Shown: positions 7,366 to 16,200 of the stretch, piece by piece
How positions within the stretch are numbered: the stretch's first letter is position 1
Layout: each line of letters starts with the position of its first letter
Position numbers and translations under genes: made by a program
Notes under the pieces: generated by a model
Database searches by the model: none
What the model saw: only the letters and a program-made list of their open reading frames with translations
What the model was told of the DNA's origin: nothing
IMG/VR virus record: IMGVR_UViG_3300031578_000229
Span: 1-30,881 of that record
Strand: one strand, 5' to 3'
Length of the DNA: 30,881 nucleotides
Source: a virus

Positions 7366-8688
7366 ATGCCAGATTATTACAACCCACTGAAATCATACCC
7401 ATATTCTAAAAATCGTTTATTAATAATTGATTGGGCCAGTTTGTCTTATCACCAATTATTTGCGTTGGTTTCTAAAAAGAAGACCACAACTTATTTCGAT
7501 ATTAGTACTCCAGAAGATGAATTGTACGCTTGGAGAACTGGTATGGTAAGTAAATTGATAAAATATGTAAGATTGTTCAATCCAAGAGATATATTGCTTA
7601 CCTTAGAAGGTAATAATGTATGGAGAAATGATTATGTTAAGGATTATTACAATAATAATTGTACCGTATTTTACGATTCTAGTGGATATTATGTTAAGTT
7701 TGATAATTTTCTTTACAAATTTTACAAAAAAGAGGGTGAAATTGATTTTCAAAAATGCGATCCCATAGTAGATCAGTCTTTATTAACTGGTAAGCAAAAG
7801 AAAATTACGGAGTTACCTGAAAGAATCCAAAAATTATTTTGGGATAATGTATTGCCGAGGTATAAAGGCCAACGGGCTAAAGCATTTTGGCCGTTTATGG
7901 TAGATAAAAAAGAGTGGAAAGATTATAAAGAAGAATTTACGCAAAAAGTATCAAAAGTTTTTAGAAGCCATGTAATTGGTAGAAAAGATTGTGAAGGGGA
8001 TGATATTATCTATGTAGGTTCCAGATATTGGAAGGATAAATATGATTCTATTATCTTGGTTTCCGGCGATGGTGACATGAAGCAATTACTAGATCAGCCT
8101 AATTTAAAATTATATAATCATAGGGCAGATGAATTCACTGAATGCACTAGACCCAAAGACATGCTTGAGATAAAAGTTTTATCGGGTGATAGTTCAGATA
8201 ACATAAACGGTATGGCCTTACCCAATAAAAAAACACAATTGGGAGAAAAAGGTGCAACTAAATTGTATGAATCAATTGGTAATTGTTTACAGAAAGCCCA
8301 AAGTGAAGGGTGGGATAACCAATATAACAGAAATAAAAAATTGATTGATTTGAGTTTTATTCCAACTCATATACAAAGATTATTATGTAAACAATTTGAC
8401 GATTCTAAACCCTCTTTGGGAGATGAAAAATCTTTATATGAGCTTGCTGTTACTGAAAAAATGGAAGATGAGATTAACAACCTAAAACAATTGGGTTTCT
8501 ATGCTGTACATGCATTAGAGAGCGTTGAAAACAATCCCAATATTTTTGACCCAAGTATATTTAATAATGATGGGGGAGAGGAAAATTCTGTAATGAAAAC
8601 AGAAAGAACGTTTGAAAAGTTGGGCGGTGTATTTGACGATCCTCTTGCAGAACCACAACCTGAAAGTGAAATGCTGGACAATATGTAA
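7366..8688 (+). CDS. rnh: T4 RNase H-like / FEN-family 5'-3' nuclease
   Basis: 440 aa, longer than T4 RNase H (305 aa). The PIN-type active site is readable. LLIIDWAS contains Asp22. YKGQR (166-170) is the typical arch-base motif. DCEGDD (208-213) gives Glu210, Asp212 and Asp213. VSGDGD (232-237) gives Asp235 and Asp237. LSGDSSDN (272-279) with Asp275 and Asp278 leads into a helix-three-turn-helix region (GEKGATKLYESIG, 293-305). Such enzymes remove RNA primers and flaps from lagging-strand fragments. The C-terminal 60 residues are acidic and variable, a possible partner-binding tail. An insertion at about residues 95-150, between the first strand and the arch, accounts for part of the extra length. 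The gp46-like gene begins 3 nt after its stop, so the two are probably co-translated. Confidence 0.85.
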   Translation: MPDYYNPLKSYPYSKNRLLIIDWASLSYHQLFALVSKKKTTTYFDISTPEDELYAWRTGMVSKLIKYVRLFNPRDILLTLEGNNVWRNDYVKDYYNNNCTVFYDSSGYYVKFDNFLYKFYKKEGEIDFQKCDPIVDQSLLTGKQKKITELPERIQKLFWDNVLPRYKGQRAKAFWPFMVDKKEWKDYKEEFTQKVSKVFRSHVIGRKDCEGDDIIYVGSRYWKDKYDSIILVSGDGDMKQLLDQPNLKLYNHRADEFTECTRPKDMLEIKVLSGDSSDNINGMALPNKKTQLGEKGATKLYESIGNCLQKAQSEGWDNQYNRNKKLIDLSFIPTHIQRLLCKQFDDSKPSLGDEKSLYELAVTEKMEDEINNLKQLGFYAVHALESVENNPNIFDPSIFNNDGGEENSVMKTERTFEKLGGVFDDPLAEPQPESEMLDNM

Positions 8689-8691
8689 GTT

Positions 8692-10947
8692 ATGCACGAA
8701 ATAAGAATTAATAGTTTAACATACTCGAATTTTTTATCCTATGGGAACAATGTAAATGAGTTCCCTTTTTTAGAAGGTTTAACGTGGATAAGAGGGCCAG
8801 TTGGTGCTGGTAAATCGGTTAACATAGATGCGTTATCGTTTGTCTGGTTTAAAAGGCAATTTCGTGATGTTGATAAAATAATTGATTTGAAAAATAACGC
8901 AAACAAATCAAAGTTAAAAGCTGAGATAAATTTCGATAGAATATCTAGCGGAGTTGATAATACTACCATAACCGATAATTACATCATCAAACGTGAAATG
9001 ACCAACAGTGGAGGGGTTAAAACTGAAATCATATTGAATAAGGTGTCCCAAAATAAATCGTCTGGAATCACTCAGAAACAGCTTGAGATGGAAGTGTTGG
9101 GATTCAATAAGAATATTTTCGAAAATATTATCTCTTTAAATACCATTCAAACCACCCCCATAATCGATATGACCCCTAAAGACAAACGGCAGTTGATCGA
9201 ATCAGTTCTTACCTTACATATTGATAAATACAAGGATAAAAATAAAAAAGAGTTAAAAGAAGCACAGACCAAGTGTATTTCAGCACAAAGCGATGTTGAA
9301 AAATATTCCAAAGATGCCGATGAATTAAAAAATATACTTGAGAAGCTAAAAGCCGAAAAAGACGATGATATAAAGCATTTAGAAATTCAGGTAGTCGATC
9401 TTGGAAAAAAGATGACTGAATTATCTAAAGACAAAGATAATCTAAAAGAAACAGCAAATGGGCTTACAGCAAATGGTGTATCAAAGAAAAAAGAATATGA
9501 AAAATATGAGAATTTATATGTTGAGATATCCAACTATAATGTAATAATAAATGATATACAGGGTATCGAAATAGCCCGTAACGATTTGGTTGCTAAAATA
9601 GAAGAAGTTAAAAAAGCAAAAGAAGATAATGATGTATCATTGGAAAAAATTAATAAAATAAGTGCAATATATTCAAAAGAAAAACTTGATATAGTTTCTC
9701 AGGAAAATTCACAAACCAATAAAACTTTTATTGAACTTAATGTGGGTATTGCGAACGCATTTAAAGAACTAAAAAAAATCGAAAAGGAAGCCAAATCATT
9801 AAAAGCTGGTGTAGAATGCCCTACATGTGGTAAACCTTCCACTGAAGCTGATATTAATAAAATAAAAGATGAATATCGGAAACAATGGAAAGAGAAAAAT
9901 AGAGAGGTTCAGGAAAACACTAAGGAATCCAAATCATTAAAAACATTATACGAAAAGCAGTTGGTAGAAATGGCTGCTCTTACAAAGCAACAAAAAGAAT
10001 ACAATGAATGTAAGTTAAAAAGTGATTATGCCAGTACCCTTCTTAAGAAGGTTACTGAAGAAGAAGTAACATTAGGTAAATTAATCGACACACGTATTAG
10101 CCGGATTAAAGATTTATTAAAATCAGAAGATAAAAATTTTAAACTTCCCTCAGAAGCTGATATCCAAGGCAGGATAAAAGAAACCGAAAATGAGATAAAT
10201 AAAGGTAAAAAGATAAAAGAGCAATTGGATGCTCTTAGGGGCGAGTTAATAAAAACCAACGAGCAAATAAAATCACTCGAAACCAGTATAAATTCAACCA
10301 ATGAACAAATTGGTTCTTTAACGATACAAATTACTGAAAAAAAGAAAAGGGATATCGATGGTGCTTATTTCTCAACTGAAGAAAAGCTTAAAGGTGCTGT
10401 CCAAGACCTTGAACGAGCACATCAGCGGGTTACAAAGTACTCTGATGCTATTTCCATACATAAGTATATGGAAACAATGTTTGCCGATGATGGTATTAAA
10501 AAATTCGTACTAAAGATATTCATGCCCAATTTAAACAAGACGATAGCTCATAATTTAACTTTATTTGAACTCCCCTTCGCTATTGAATTTGATGATGCCA
10601 TGGAATATAAATTTTCCAGTAAATTTGGTTCATCCAAGGTATATGGTGGTTTATCGCAGGGACAACAGAGAAAATTGAATTTTGCCATTTCAATGGCTTT
10701 TAGAGATTTTGTTATGGTAATTGCTGATTTTAAGATAAACGTTTTATTTTTGGATGAAGTGGTCGGCCAATCAATGGATCTTGAATCTACTAACCATTTA
10801 TTAGAATTATTAAAGAAAAAAGTAAAAGAAATAGGTGGTATATATGTTATGGTACACAGGGAAGATACCGATTTAGGCCACCAATTCGACAATGTAATAG
10901 AAATTGAGCACGATGGCAGATATTCCACGTTATCGTTAAAAAAATAA
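8692..10947 (+). CDS. 46: gp46-like SbcC/Rad50 recombination ATPase subunit
   Basis: 751 aa (T4 gp46 is 560). An ABC-type head is split by a long coiled coil. Walker A GPVGAGKS is at 35-42, the ABC signature LSQGQQ at 654-659, Walker B LFLDE at 685-689 and the switch histidine at 722. The coil runs from about 180 to 590 and is broken at its centre by a zinc hook CPTC (376-379). With its Mre11-like partner gp47, this protein resects DNA ends and feeds recombination-dependent replication. No gp47 gene is present in the window; in T4 the two are neighbours, so the partner must lie elsewhere. The start follows the 5' nuclease stop by 3 nt with no SD. A rho-independent terminator lies 39 nt downstream. 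Confidence 0.9.
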   Translation: MHEIRINSLTYSNFLSYGNNVNEFPFLEGLTWIRGPVGAGKSVNIDALSFVWFKRQFRDVDKIIDLKNNANKSKLKAEINFDRISSGVDNTTITDNYIIKREMTNSGGVKTEIILNKVSQNKSSGITQKQLEMEVLGFNKNIFENIISLNTIQTTPIIDMTPKDKRQLIESVLTLHIDKYKDKNKKELKEAQTKCISAQSDVEKYSKDADELKNILEKLKAEKDDDIKHLEIQVVDLGKKMTELSKDKDNLKETANGLTANGVSKKKEYEKYENLYVEISNYNVIINDIQGIEIARNDLVAKIEEVKKAKEDNDVSLEKINKISAIYSKEKLDIVSQENSQTNKTFIELNVGIANAFKELKKIEKEAKSLKAGVECPTCGKPSTEADINKIKDEYRKQWKEKNREVQENTKESKSLKTLYEKQLVEMAALTKQQKEYNECKLKSDYASTLLKKVTEEEVTLGKLIDTRISRIKDLLKSEDKNFKLPSEADIQGRIKETENEINKGKKIKEQLDALRGELIKTNEQIKSLETSINSTNEQIGSLTIQITEKKKRDIDGAYFSTEEKLKGAVQDLERAHQRVTKYSDAISIHKYMETMFADDGIKKFVLKIFMPNLNKTIAHNLTLFELPFAIEFDDAMEYKFSSKFGSSKVYGGLSQGQQRKLNFAISMAFRDFVMVIADFKINVLFLDEVVGQSMDLESTNHLLELLKKKVKEIGGIYVMVHREDTDLGHQFDNVIEIEHDGRYSTLSLKK

Positions 10948-10986
10948 TTTTTTATTTAATTAACTAAAATAAAATATCTTATTAAT

Positions 10987-11017
10987 AAGTAGGAGATGTA
11001 TTTCCTGCTTTTTTTTA
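10987..11017 (+). terminator. Rho-independent terminator after gp46 gene
   Basis: Stem AAGTAGGA (10987-10994) pairs with TCCTGCTT (11003-11010), with one G-U pair and an 8-nt loop, followed by a run of T. It closes the nuclease/gp46 operon. The palindrome CTTATTAATAAG (10978-10989) overlaps its left arm. Confidence 0.75.
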
Positions 11018-11033
11018 TTTGGTTATAAGCAAC

Positions 11034-11924
11034 ATGTCAAGAACCGGAGCACAAATATTTGACGATCTTCTGAATCTAAATGCAGACGAATGGAATAATT
11101 TATTGTCTAAAGAATTGAATATTTCTATCAATCATCTTAAAGAATTAATTATTTCCAGAGAGTTAAAATTAAATAAAAATAAAGTTAAAGTAGAAATCAA
11201 TCAAAGTAAAATTAGAGAAGCTAGTGCCAAAAACGATGACTATGACGAGTTATTAAATAAGGTCGCTAAATTAAACAAATATGTAATTAAGTTATCAGAT
11301 AATGAAGAAATTATAACATCCCTTTCATGCACCGGAAAAATAATTGTTGGAATGGATTTTTCTAATTCACGATTAGAAGACAGTTATTTTTGTCACTGTA
11401 ATTTTTATAACTGTAAATTCACCAATTCCAATATGGGTGATAGTATAATAAATTCATGTACCTTTAATAATTGTGATTTACGTAAAAGTGATTTTACCAG
11501 TTCAGCCATAGCAAGAAGTAAATTTATTGAATGTAATTTAAAAAATGTAACCTTTGATTATAACATTTTAACCGATAGTGCTTTCGTTGTATGTGATTTC
11601 AGTAATTCAAGTTTTATACAATCTAAAATTCTATACACGGGTTTCAGTGATTGTCTTGGGATTAAAACAGATTGGAAAGATGTTGATTTTACTCAAATAT
11701 CTTTTACTAAAATTGATTTAAGTAATTCTAATTTTAAACGCTCCAAGCTTTATGATTCTATATTGGTAAAGGTAAATTTGTTAGGTTGTGATTTTGATTC
11801 ATTTGTTGCTACCGCCATTACAGCATCCATGTGTTTGTATGATGAGAAACACGAAAGTTTTTTCAAAACGGACAACTCAATTTTTAACCCATCAACGTTC
11901 GAGTGGGAAGATGAAAAAGAATGA
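11034..11924 (+). CDS. Pentapeptide-repeat protein
   Basis: About 296 aa from ATG at 11034; the frame also opens at a TTG 15 nt earlier, which I did not choose. From about residue 105 to 250 the sequence falls into five-residue units with a central hydrophobic residue, for example CNFYN, CKFTN, CDLRK, SDFTS, CDFSN. This predicts a right-handed quadrilateral beta-helix of roughly 20-25 units, with one interruption near residue 208. The first 95 residues are charged and helical. Some pentapeptide proteins (Qnr, MfpA) mimic DNA and bind gyrase, but many have unknown roles. Cysteine frequently fills the first position of the unit, which suggests a cytoplasmic protein. The start lies only 17 nt beyond the terminator, so the gene may depend on read-through. 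Its stop overlaps the next ATG (ATGA). Confidence 0.75.
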   Translation: MSRTGAQIFDDLLNLNADEWNNLLSKELNISINHLKELIISRELKLNKNKVKVEINQSKIREASAKNDDYDELLNKVAKLNKYVIKLSDNEEIITSLSCTGKIIVGMDFSNSRLEDSYFCHCNFYNCKFTNSNMGDSIINSCTFNNCDLRKSDFTSSAIARSKFIECNLKNVTFDYNILTDSAFVVCDFSNSSFIQSKILYTGFSDCLGIKTDWKDVDFTQISFTKIDLSNSNFKRSKLYDSILVKVNLLGCDFDSFVATAITASMCLYDEKHESFFKTDNSIFNPSTFEWEDEKE

Positions 11925-12580
11925 CAGAAAAAGAATTCCCATATATATACTTGGACGGTGGATATGAGCATACTGCCATACATAGAAAATTAATAGCTTA
12001 TGATCCACGAAATACGAATAATCCAATAATCCAAGAATATTTTAACGAGAGTAATAAAAATAAAGATAATTCGACTATTTATTATAAATTAATTGAACGA
12101 GAACTGGATAAATATAAAAATCCTAGTTTTCCGTCTTCTCCGATATCTTTTCAAATGGTTTTCCATGAAATAAACATGGCATGGGTTGACCTCGTACATC
12201 AGATGTTATTTGTAGAACAGGCATTTGAAACTTTTTACGCAGAATACAAAAACGTTATAGAAAAAATATTATTATACGATACCATAGATATGAAGGAATC
12301 ATTAGTTTATAGGTATTTTTTTACAGGAGAATCAATTTTTCACATCGGAGCTAAAACATGGTTATTTGAAAAATACATGCAAAAAGGAGACCTTTTACCA
12401 TCCATCCGTATATATGATTTAGAAAAGGAAATGAAATTTATACTTAATTGCTATCAGAAGTTGGAGAACATAATGAATAGCAAATTTTCAATAGTATACA
12501 TGACCGATTTTTATGATATAACACTGATGGAGTACTTGCAAGTTTTTTTAAATAATTTAAAAGAAAATAAATTTGTATAA
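11921..12580 (+). CDS. Hypothetical protein, 219 aa
   Basis: No family recognised. The product is rich in aromatic residues and largely helical in appearance from residue 75 onward (FQMVFHEINMAWVDLVHQMLFVEQAF...). It has no clear membrane segment, cysteine cluster or nucleotide-binding motif. The ATG overlaps the pentapeptide-protein stop (ATGA at 11921-11924), so the two proteins are translationally coupled and may act together. The gp55 leader begins right after its stop. Confidence 0.6.
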   Translation: MTEKEFPYIYLDGGYEHTAIHRKLIAYDPRNTNNPIIQEYFNESNKNKDNSTIYYKLIERELDKYKNPSFPSSPISFQMVFHEINMAWVDLVHQMLFVEQAFETFYAEYKNVIEKILLYDTIDMKESLVYRYFFTGESIFHIGAKTWLFEKYMQKGDLLPSIRIYDLEKEMKFILNCYQKLENIMNSKFSIVYMTDFYDITLMEYLQVFLNNLKENKFV

Positions 12581-12588
12581 ACCATAAA

Positions 12589-12619
12589 AAGGAGAGGGAC
12601 AGCTATGAGGATTATTTAA
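12589..12619 (+). promoter_or_regulatory. SD plus four-codon minicistron before the late sigma gene
   Basis: A strong AAGGAG (12589-12594) stands 10 nt before an ATG at 12605, which opens ATG-AGG-ATT-ATT-TAA (peptide MRII). Its TAA overlaps the ATG of the sigma gene (TAATG, 12617-12621). The sigma ATG itself is 24 nt from the SD, too far for normal use. Translation of the sigma factor therefore probably depends on reinitiation after the minicistron. Confidence 0.5.
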
Positions 12620-13149
12620 TGGGTAGACCCAGAAAAGAAGAAGTAAGAACATTTACGCAGCGTGAAATTAAGTTAGCAACAATGCGTAATGGTAGAATAG
12701 AAAAGAAATATTTAAATGAATTAGTAGTGGACTATAAGTTAAAGAAAAAAATAGATCCTAACTTTTCAATGCCCAGAGAATTGGCAGAAGTTGTTCTCAT
12801 TATCATCGATAAAATGTTGGGATCTGGTTCATGGCGCAGGTATTCGGAAGATTGGAAAGAAGAGTTCCGAGGTAGGGCAATAGAGCATGTTGTTAAATAT
12901 GCTCATAATTTTAATCCTAAGAAGTGTAAAAGTGGGAAAAACGATCCATACAACTACTTTGCGATGATTATTGGAAATGCATTCATCCAAAGCTGGCGAA
13001 AATGTAAAACATACTCAGAAAATACTAGCCTAATGAACCATGATATAATATACAATGAAAATCATTGGTCGCATGACCAAAACATCACTTCTGACATACA
13101 ATCCATTATTCCACAAATAGATGCTTTGGATTGGGGCCATTTTAAGTAA
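12619..13149 (+). CDS. 55: gp55-like sigma factor for late transcription
   Basis: 176 aa (T4 gp55 is 185). Residues 54-130 match the gp55 core, a reduced sigma region 2: a helix ELAEVVLIIIDKML, the aromatic patch YSEDWKEEFRGRAIEHVVKYA (75-95), HNFNP (96-100), and NPHAYI-like DPYNYFAMIIGNAFIQSWRK (109-128). No region 4 is present. The N-terminus is a basic extension of about 50 residues. The last residues, IDALDWGHFK, have the hydrophobic/acidic character of the T4 gp55 tail (SLDFLYE) that binds the sliding clamp. The protein should direct host RNA polymerase to the TATAAACT boxes before structural genes in a replication-coupled way. Its start is the ATG overlapping the minicistron stop. Confidence 0.8.
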   Translation: MGRPRKEEVRTFTQREIKLATMRNGRIEKKYLNELVVDYKLKKKIDPNFSMPRELAEVVLIIIDKMLGSGSWRRYSEDWKEEFRGRAIEHVVKYAHNFNPKKCKSGKNDPYNYFAMIIGNAFIQSWRKCKTYSENTSLMNHDIIYNENHWSHDQNITSDIQSIIPQIDALDWGHFK

Positions 13150-13188
13150 AAAATAATATATTTTAAAATTATATGAGTGAATTTTTAA

Positions 13189-13196
13189 TATAAACT
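13189..13196 (+). promoter_or_regulatory. Late promoter box TATAAACT before the 1411-aa gene
   Basis: Exact TATAAACT ends 7 nt before the ATG at 13204. By analogy with T4 late promoters, the transcript would begin within a few bases of the ATG. An early-like AATAATATATTTT lies further upstream (about 13152-13164). Confidence 0.5.
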
Positions 13197-13203
13197 ATTA
13201 AAA

Positions 13204-16200
13204 ATGATTGAAATAGATTTTTACAAATATAAAAAAGAACTGAGTGTTGAGCATGATTTGCTCATAGACACTTCTGGTTTATCCCCAAAGGCTGATGCTA
13301 CTGGTGTGTACATCAATGAAGAAGGGGATATTCAAGATGTGAATATGAACGAAATAGTTGATGAAAAAATAAATTTTATATTTAATGATGAAAAGGGAAA
13401 TATACACAAATATAAGGTAAATACCGAAGATGGGTACGATGAAAATGAAATAGCGTATTTACATGAAGAGCCAGTTGTTAATGAGTTAGAGCAGATAAAT
13501 TATCAAGAAATTGATGTACCAGCAACCTTAACAACAACCGGATTATCAAATGAAGAAGATTTAATTAATTATCCTATAGTTTCAATTATAGGTGATGGGG
13601 TAGATACATTAACTGTTAAAAGCAGTAAAATTTTAACTGATATTAGGAACAAAACTGGAAATTTCATACAGGTAACTGGAACCGTTAATTACAACACGGT
13701 TGAAGATAAGAATCCTTATTATACGATTACATCAATAATTGATGATTTTACCATAGTAGTCACGAAAACACCGAACGCACCGGATGTTATATCGGTTTCA
13801 GAAACATCAGGTACTATTACACTTTACCCACTTAAAGAATATTCCATTGGTATTAGACCACAGCATGAATTATTACAGGAACCGAATTCGAGTAGGGTAG
13901 CTATAATAGACAGAGAAATATATGCTGCTCTTGGAATGTGGGATACTAATGATTATAAAATTAGTTTCGACAAAGACGATCCTACGCTTAAAATGGATAT
14001 TAAAGATTCCAGAGCAGCGGGTTATATATCAAGAAAAGATTATGTAATTTACCTGAGAAATTTAAAAGAGAAACTAAATAATATTGGTATTGATGTTTTG
14101 GTAACCGAATTCTTATCTTCCAGACCACTTGGTGATCAGGATGTTAATGTTTCCGGTTTAAAAAGGAGCAGACGAACCAAATTCGATGATGCTATCGTAG
14201 CAGGGGCGGCTTTTTTGTATAGAAAAAATCAATCTGATATATTAACGGAAATAGATCCCGATACCATATCACCTTTTCACATGTCTGTTAAGGAAGTTTT
14301 CAAAGCACAATTTACACCAGCAGATGAGTTAAGAGATCAATTAATCACAATTTTTGAAAAATTAGTAGCTGCCTTAAACATGCCACTGGGACGTAGGATT
14401 TTTGGTGATGTTATAGATGAATTAAAAAAATCCATAGTTATAAATCCCAGAGTACAGGAAAATGAACAAGGTAATCCTGTACTTCAAACAGGGGGTACAG
14501 AAATTAATAACGAAGGGGTTGAGGGTAAAAATTATTATCCTCATGGCTTTGTTGGAAATGGTGAACCAATACCAAAATGGGAACTAGACCCTATTGAGGT
14601 AGATCCTGTTACAGGAGAGGGAGTTATACCCATTAATGATGAAACGGGTGAGTCAATATATGTTGCAGAAAGCGATATTGAAATTTCTTCTGATGTTAAT
14701 ATAGTAGATGTTATAGATGACTTAAAAGAAGTTGTGAAAAAAATTAAAAATGCATCTGCACTTATCAGTGGTGTTTTTGTTAATTTTGCTCTTGGTGATA
14801 TAAGAAATAGGGTAAACCAAATAGAAGATCTTATTAAAAAAATAAAATGGTATGAAAGATTTACCAATGAATCAATATTTGCTAACAGACAATTCTTAAC
14901 CGGAAAGGAAGCAGATAAACGATTAAGTGACCCATCAGAAAACCCAAATAGAAAATTAGGAAGAATATTATTACCTGTAGATTTTGGGATTAAAAGACGA
15001 AGAAGGCGTAAGTGGACGTGGAGGGGTTACCGAACAGTAACGGTGTCAAAAGTAGACTTAGGTATTAGGTGGGTTGAAATTAGATTCATTGATACCAGAG
15101 TATTGTCACAATATAGAGCAAATGAAACAGCATCCGGTAAAGGGATACCCTTAGATATTCCTTCCACTGGAGATAAAGTAGTTGGAAAAACTGTTACATT
15201 AATCACTTCCGTACCACATGGTTTAGATGAAACAACCTTAACTATAACTGTAGATGGTGCAGATCAATCATATTATAATGGTGAATTTAAACCAATCATT
15301 GATGTGAGCGAACCAAATAAAATATCATATAATTTATTAGTCGGGAATGGCAATACTGAAATAACGGACACTCAAGAACTTCCTAAACCAACGGGTGACC
15401 CTATAGTACTACGTTCTGCAATTATTCCATATGAGACCACTGCCCCTAGTGAAGAAGAAGAGGAAGTTGAAATAGTTTTCAAGGTTCCCCATCTTCCTTT
15501 GGATGATGATTTAAGGGATGAGGGGTTTAATAATTATGGGGCGTTTGATCAAACCGAATTTTCTAATAGAGAGAAGCCTGATGAAATAGAAGTTACGAAT
15601 AATTTAGGCAATACATCAACATCAACAGAAGTACCCGCTGGTTTTGAGATTTTTCATCAATCAAGTAAAAAAATAGAGGATATGAGAGACGGTATAGATA
15701 TTTATAATAAGGTTCAGTTCTTGTTACAACTATTAAAAACCGAATTCAATGAAACAAGAGTCCAATTAATAGAAACCATGCGTTCATGGGAAGATCAGGA
15801 AGTATTACAGGTTGGTGGTGATCCAAGTAATTTTCTTTCATGGCATAATTTTGGGTTGTCTGTTAAAATTTTGATTACAAAAGAAGACGGTGTAAAACTT
15901 ATCGAAGAGGGTTCAAAAGATTTTTTCAAAGTATTAAGAATAGCGGATAGCTTTATACAGGGTGCTAAATTGGGACATTTTGGCGAACCAATGAATGTTA
16001 TCTGGTGTGCTCAATTGATAACTGGCCCTGATATGTTTGTTTGGGAGTTTCTACCAATAGGTACTAAACATGGGGATGCGTGGAAGTATAGAATGGAGTC
16101 TTATAATCAAATAGATCCGTTAGTGTCTATTCCATATATCAATACAACCAAAAGAAATTACATCATACGTACTAACGATGAAATCCCAGATGACAAACCT

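Noticed and set aside
10548-10928. Minus-strand open frame of 126 codons opposite the gp46 C-terminus
   Set aside because: The plus frame encodes the ABC signature and Walker B; the antisense product has no recognisable character.
13173-13193. Six-codon ORF (MSEFLI) just before the 1411-aa gene
   Set aside because: No SD, and it overlaps the late box; any transcript from that box would not contain it.
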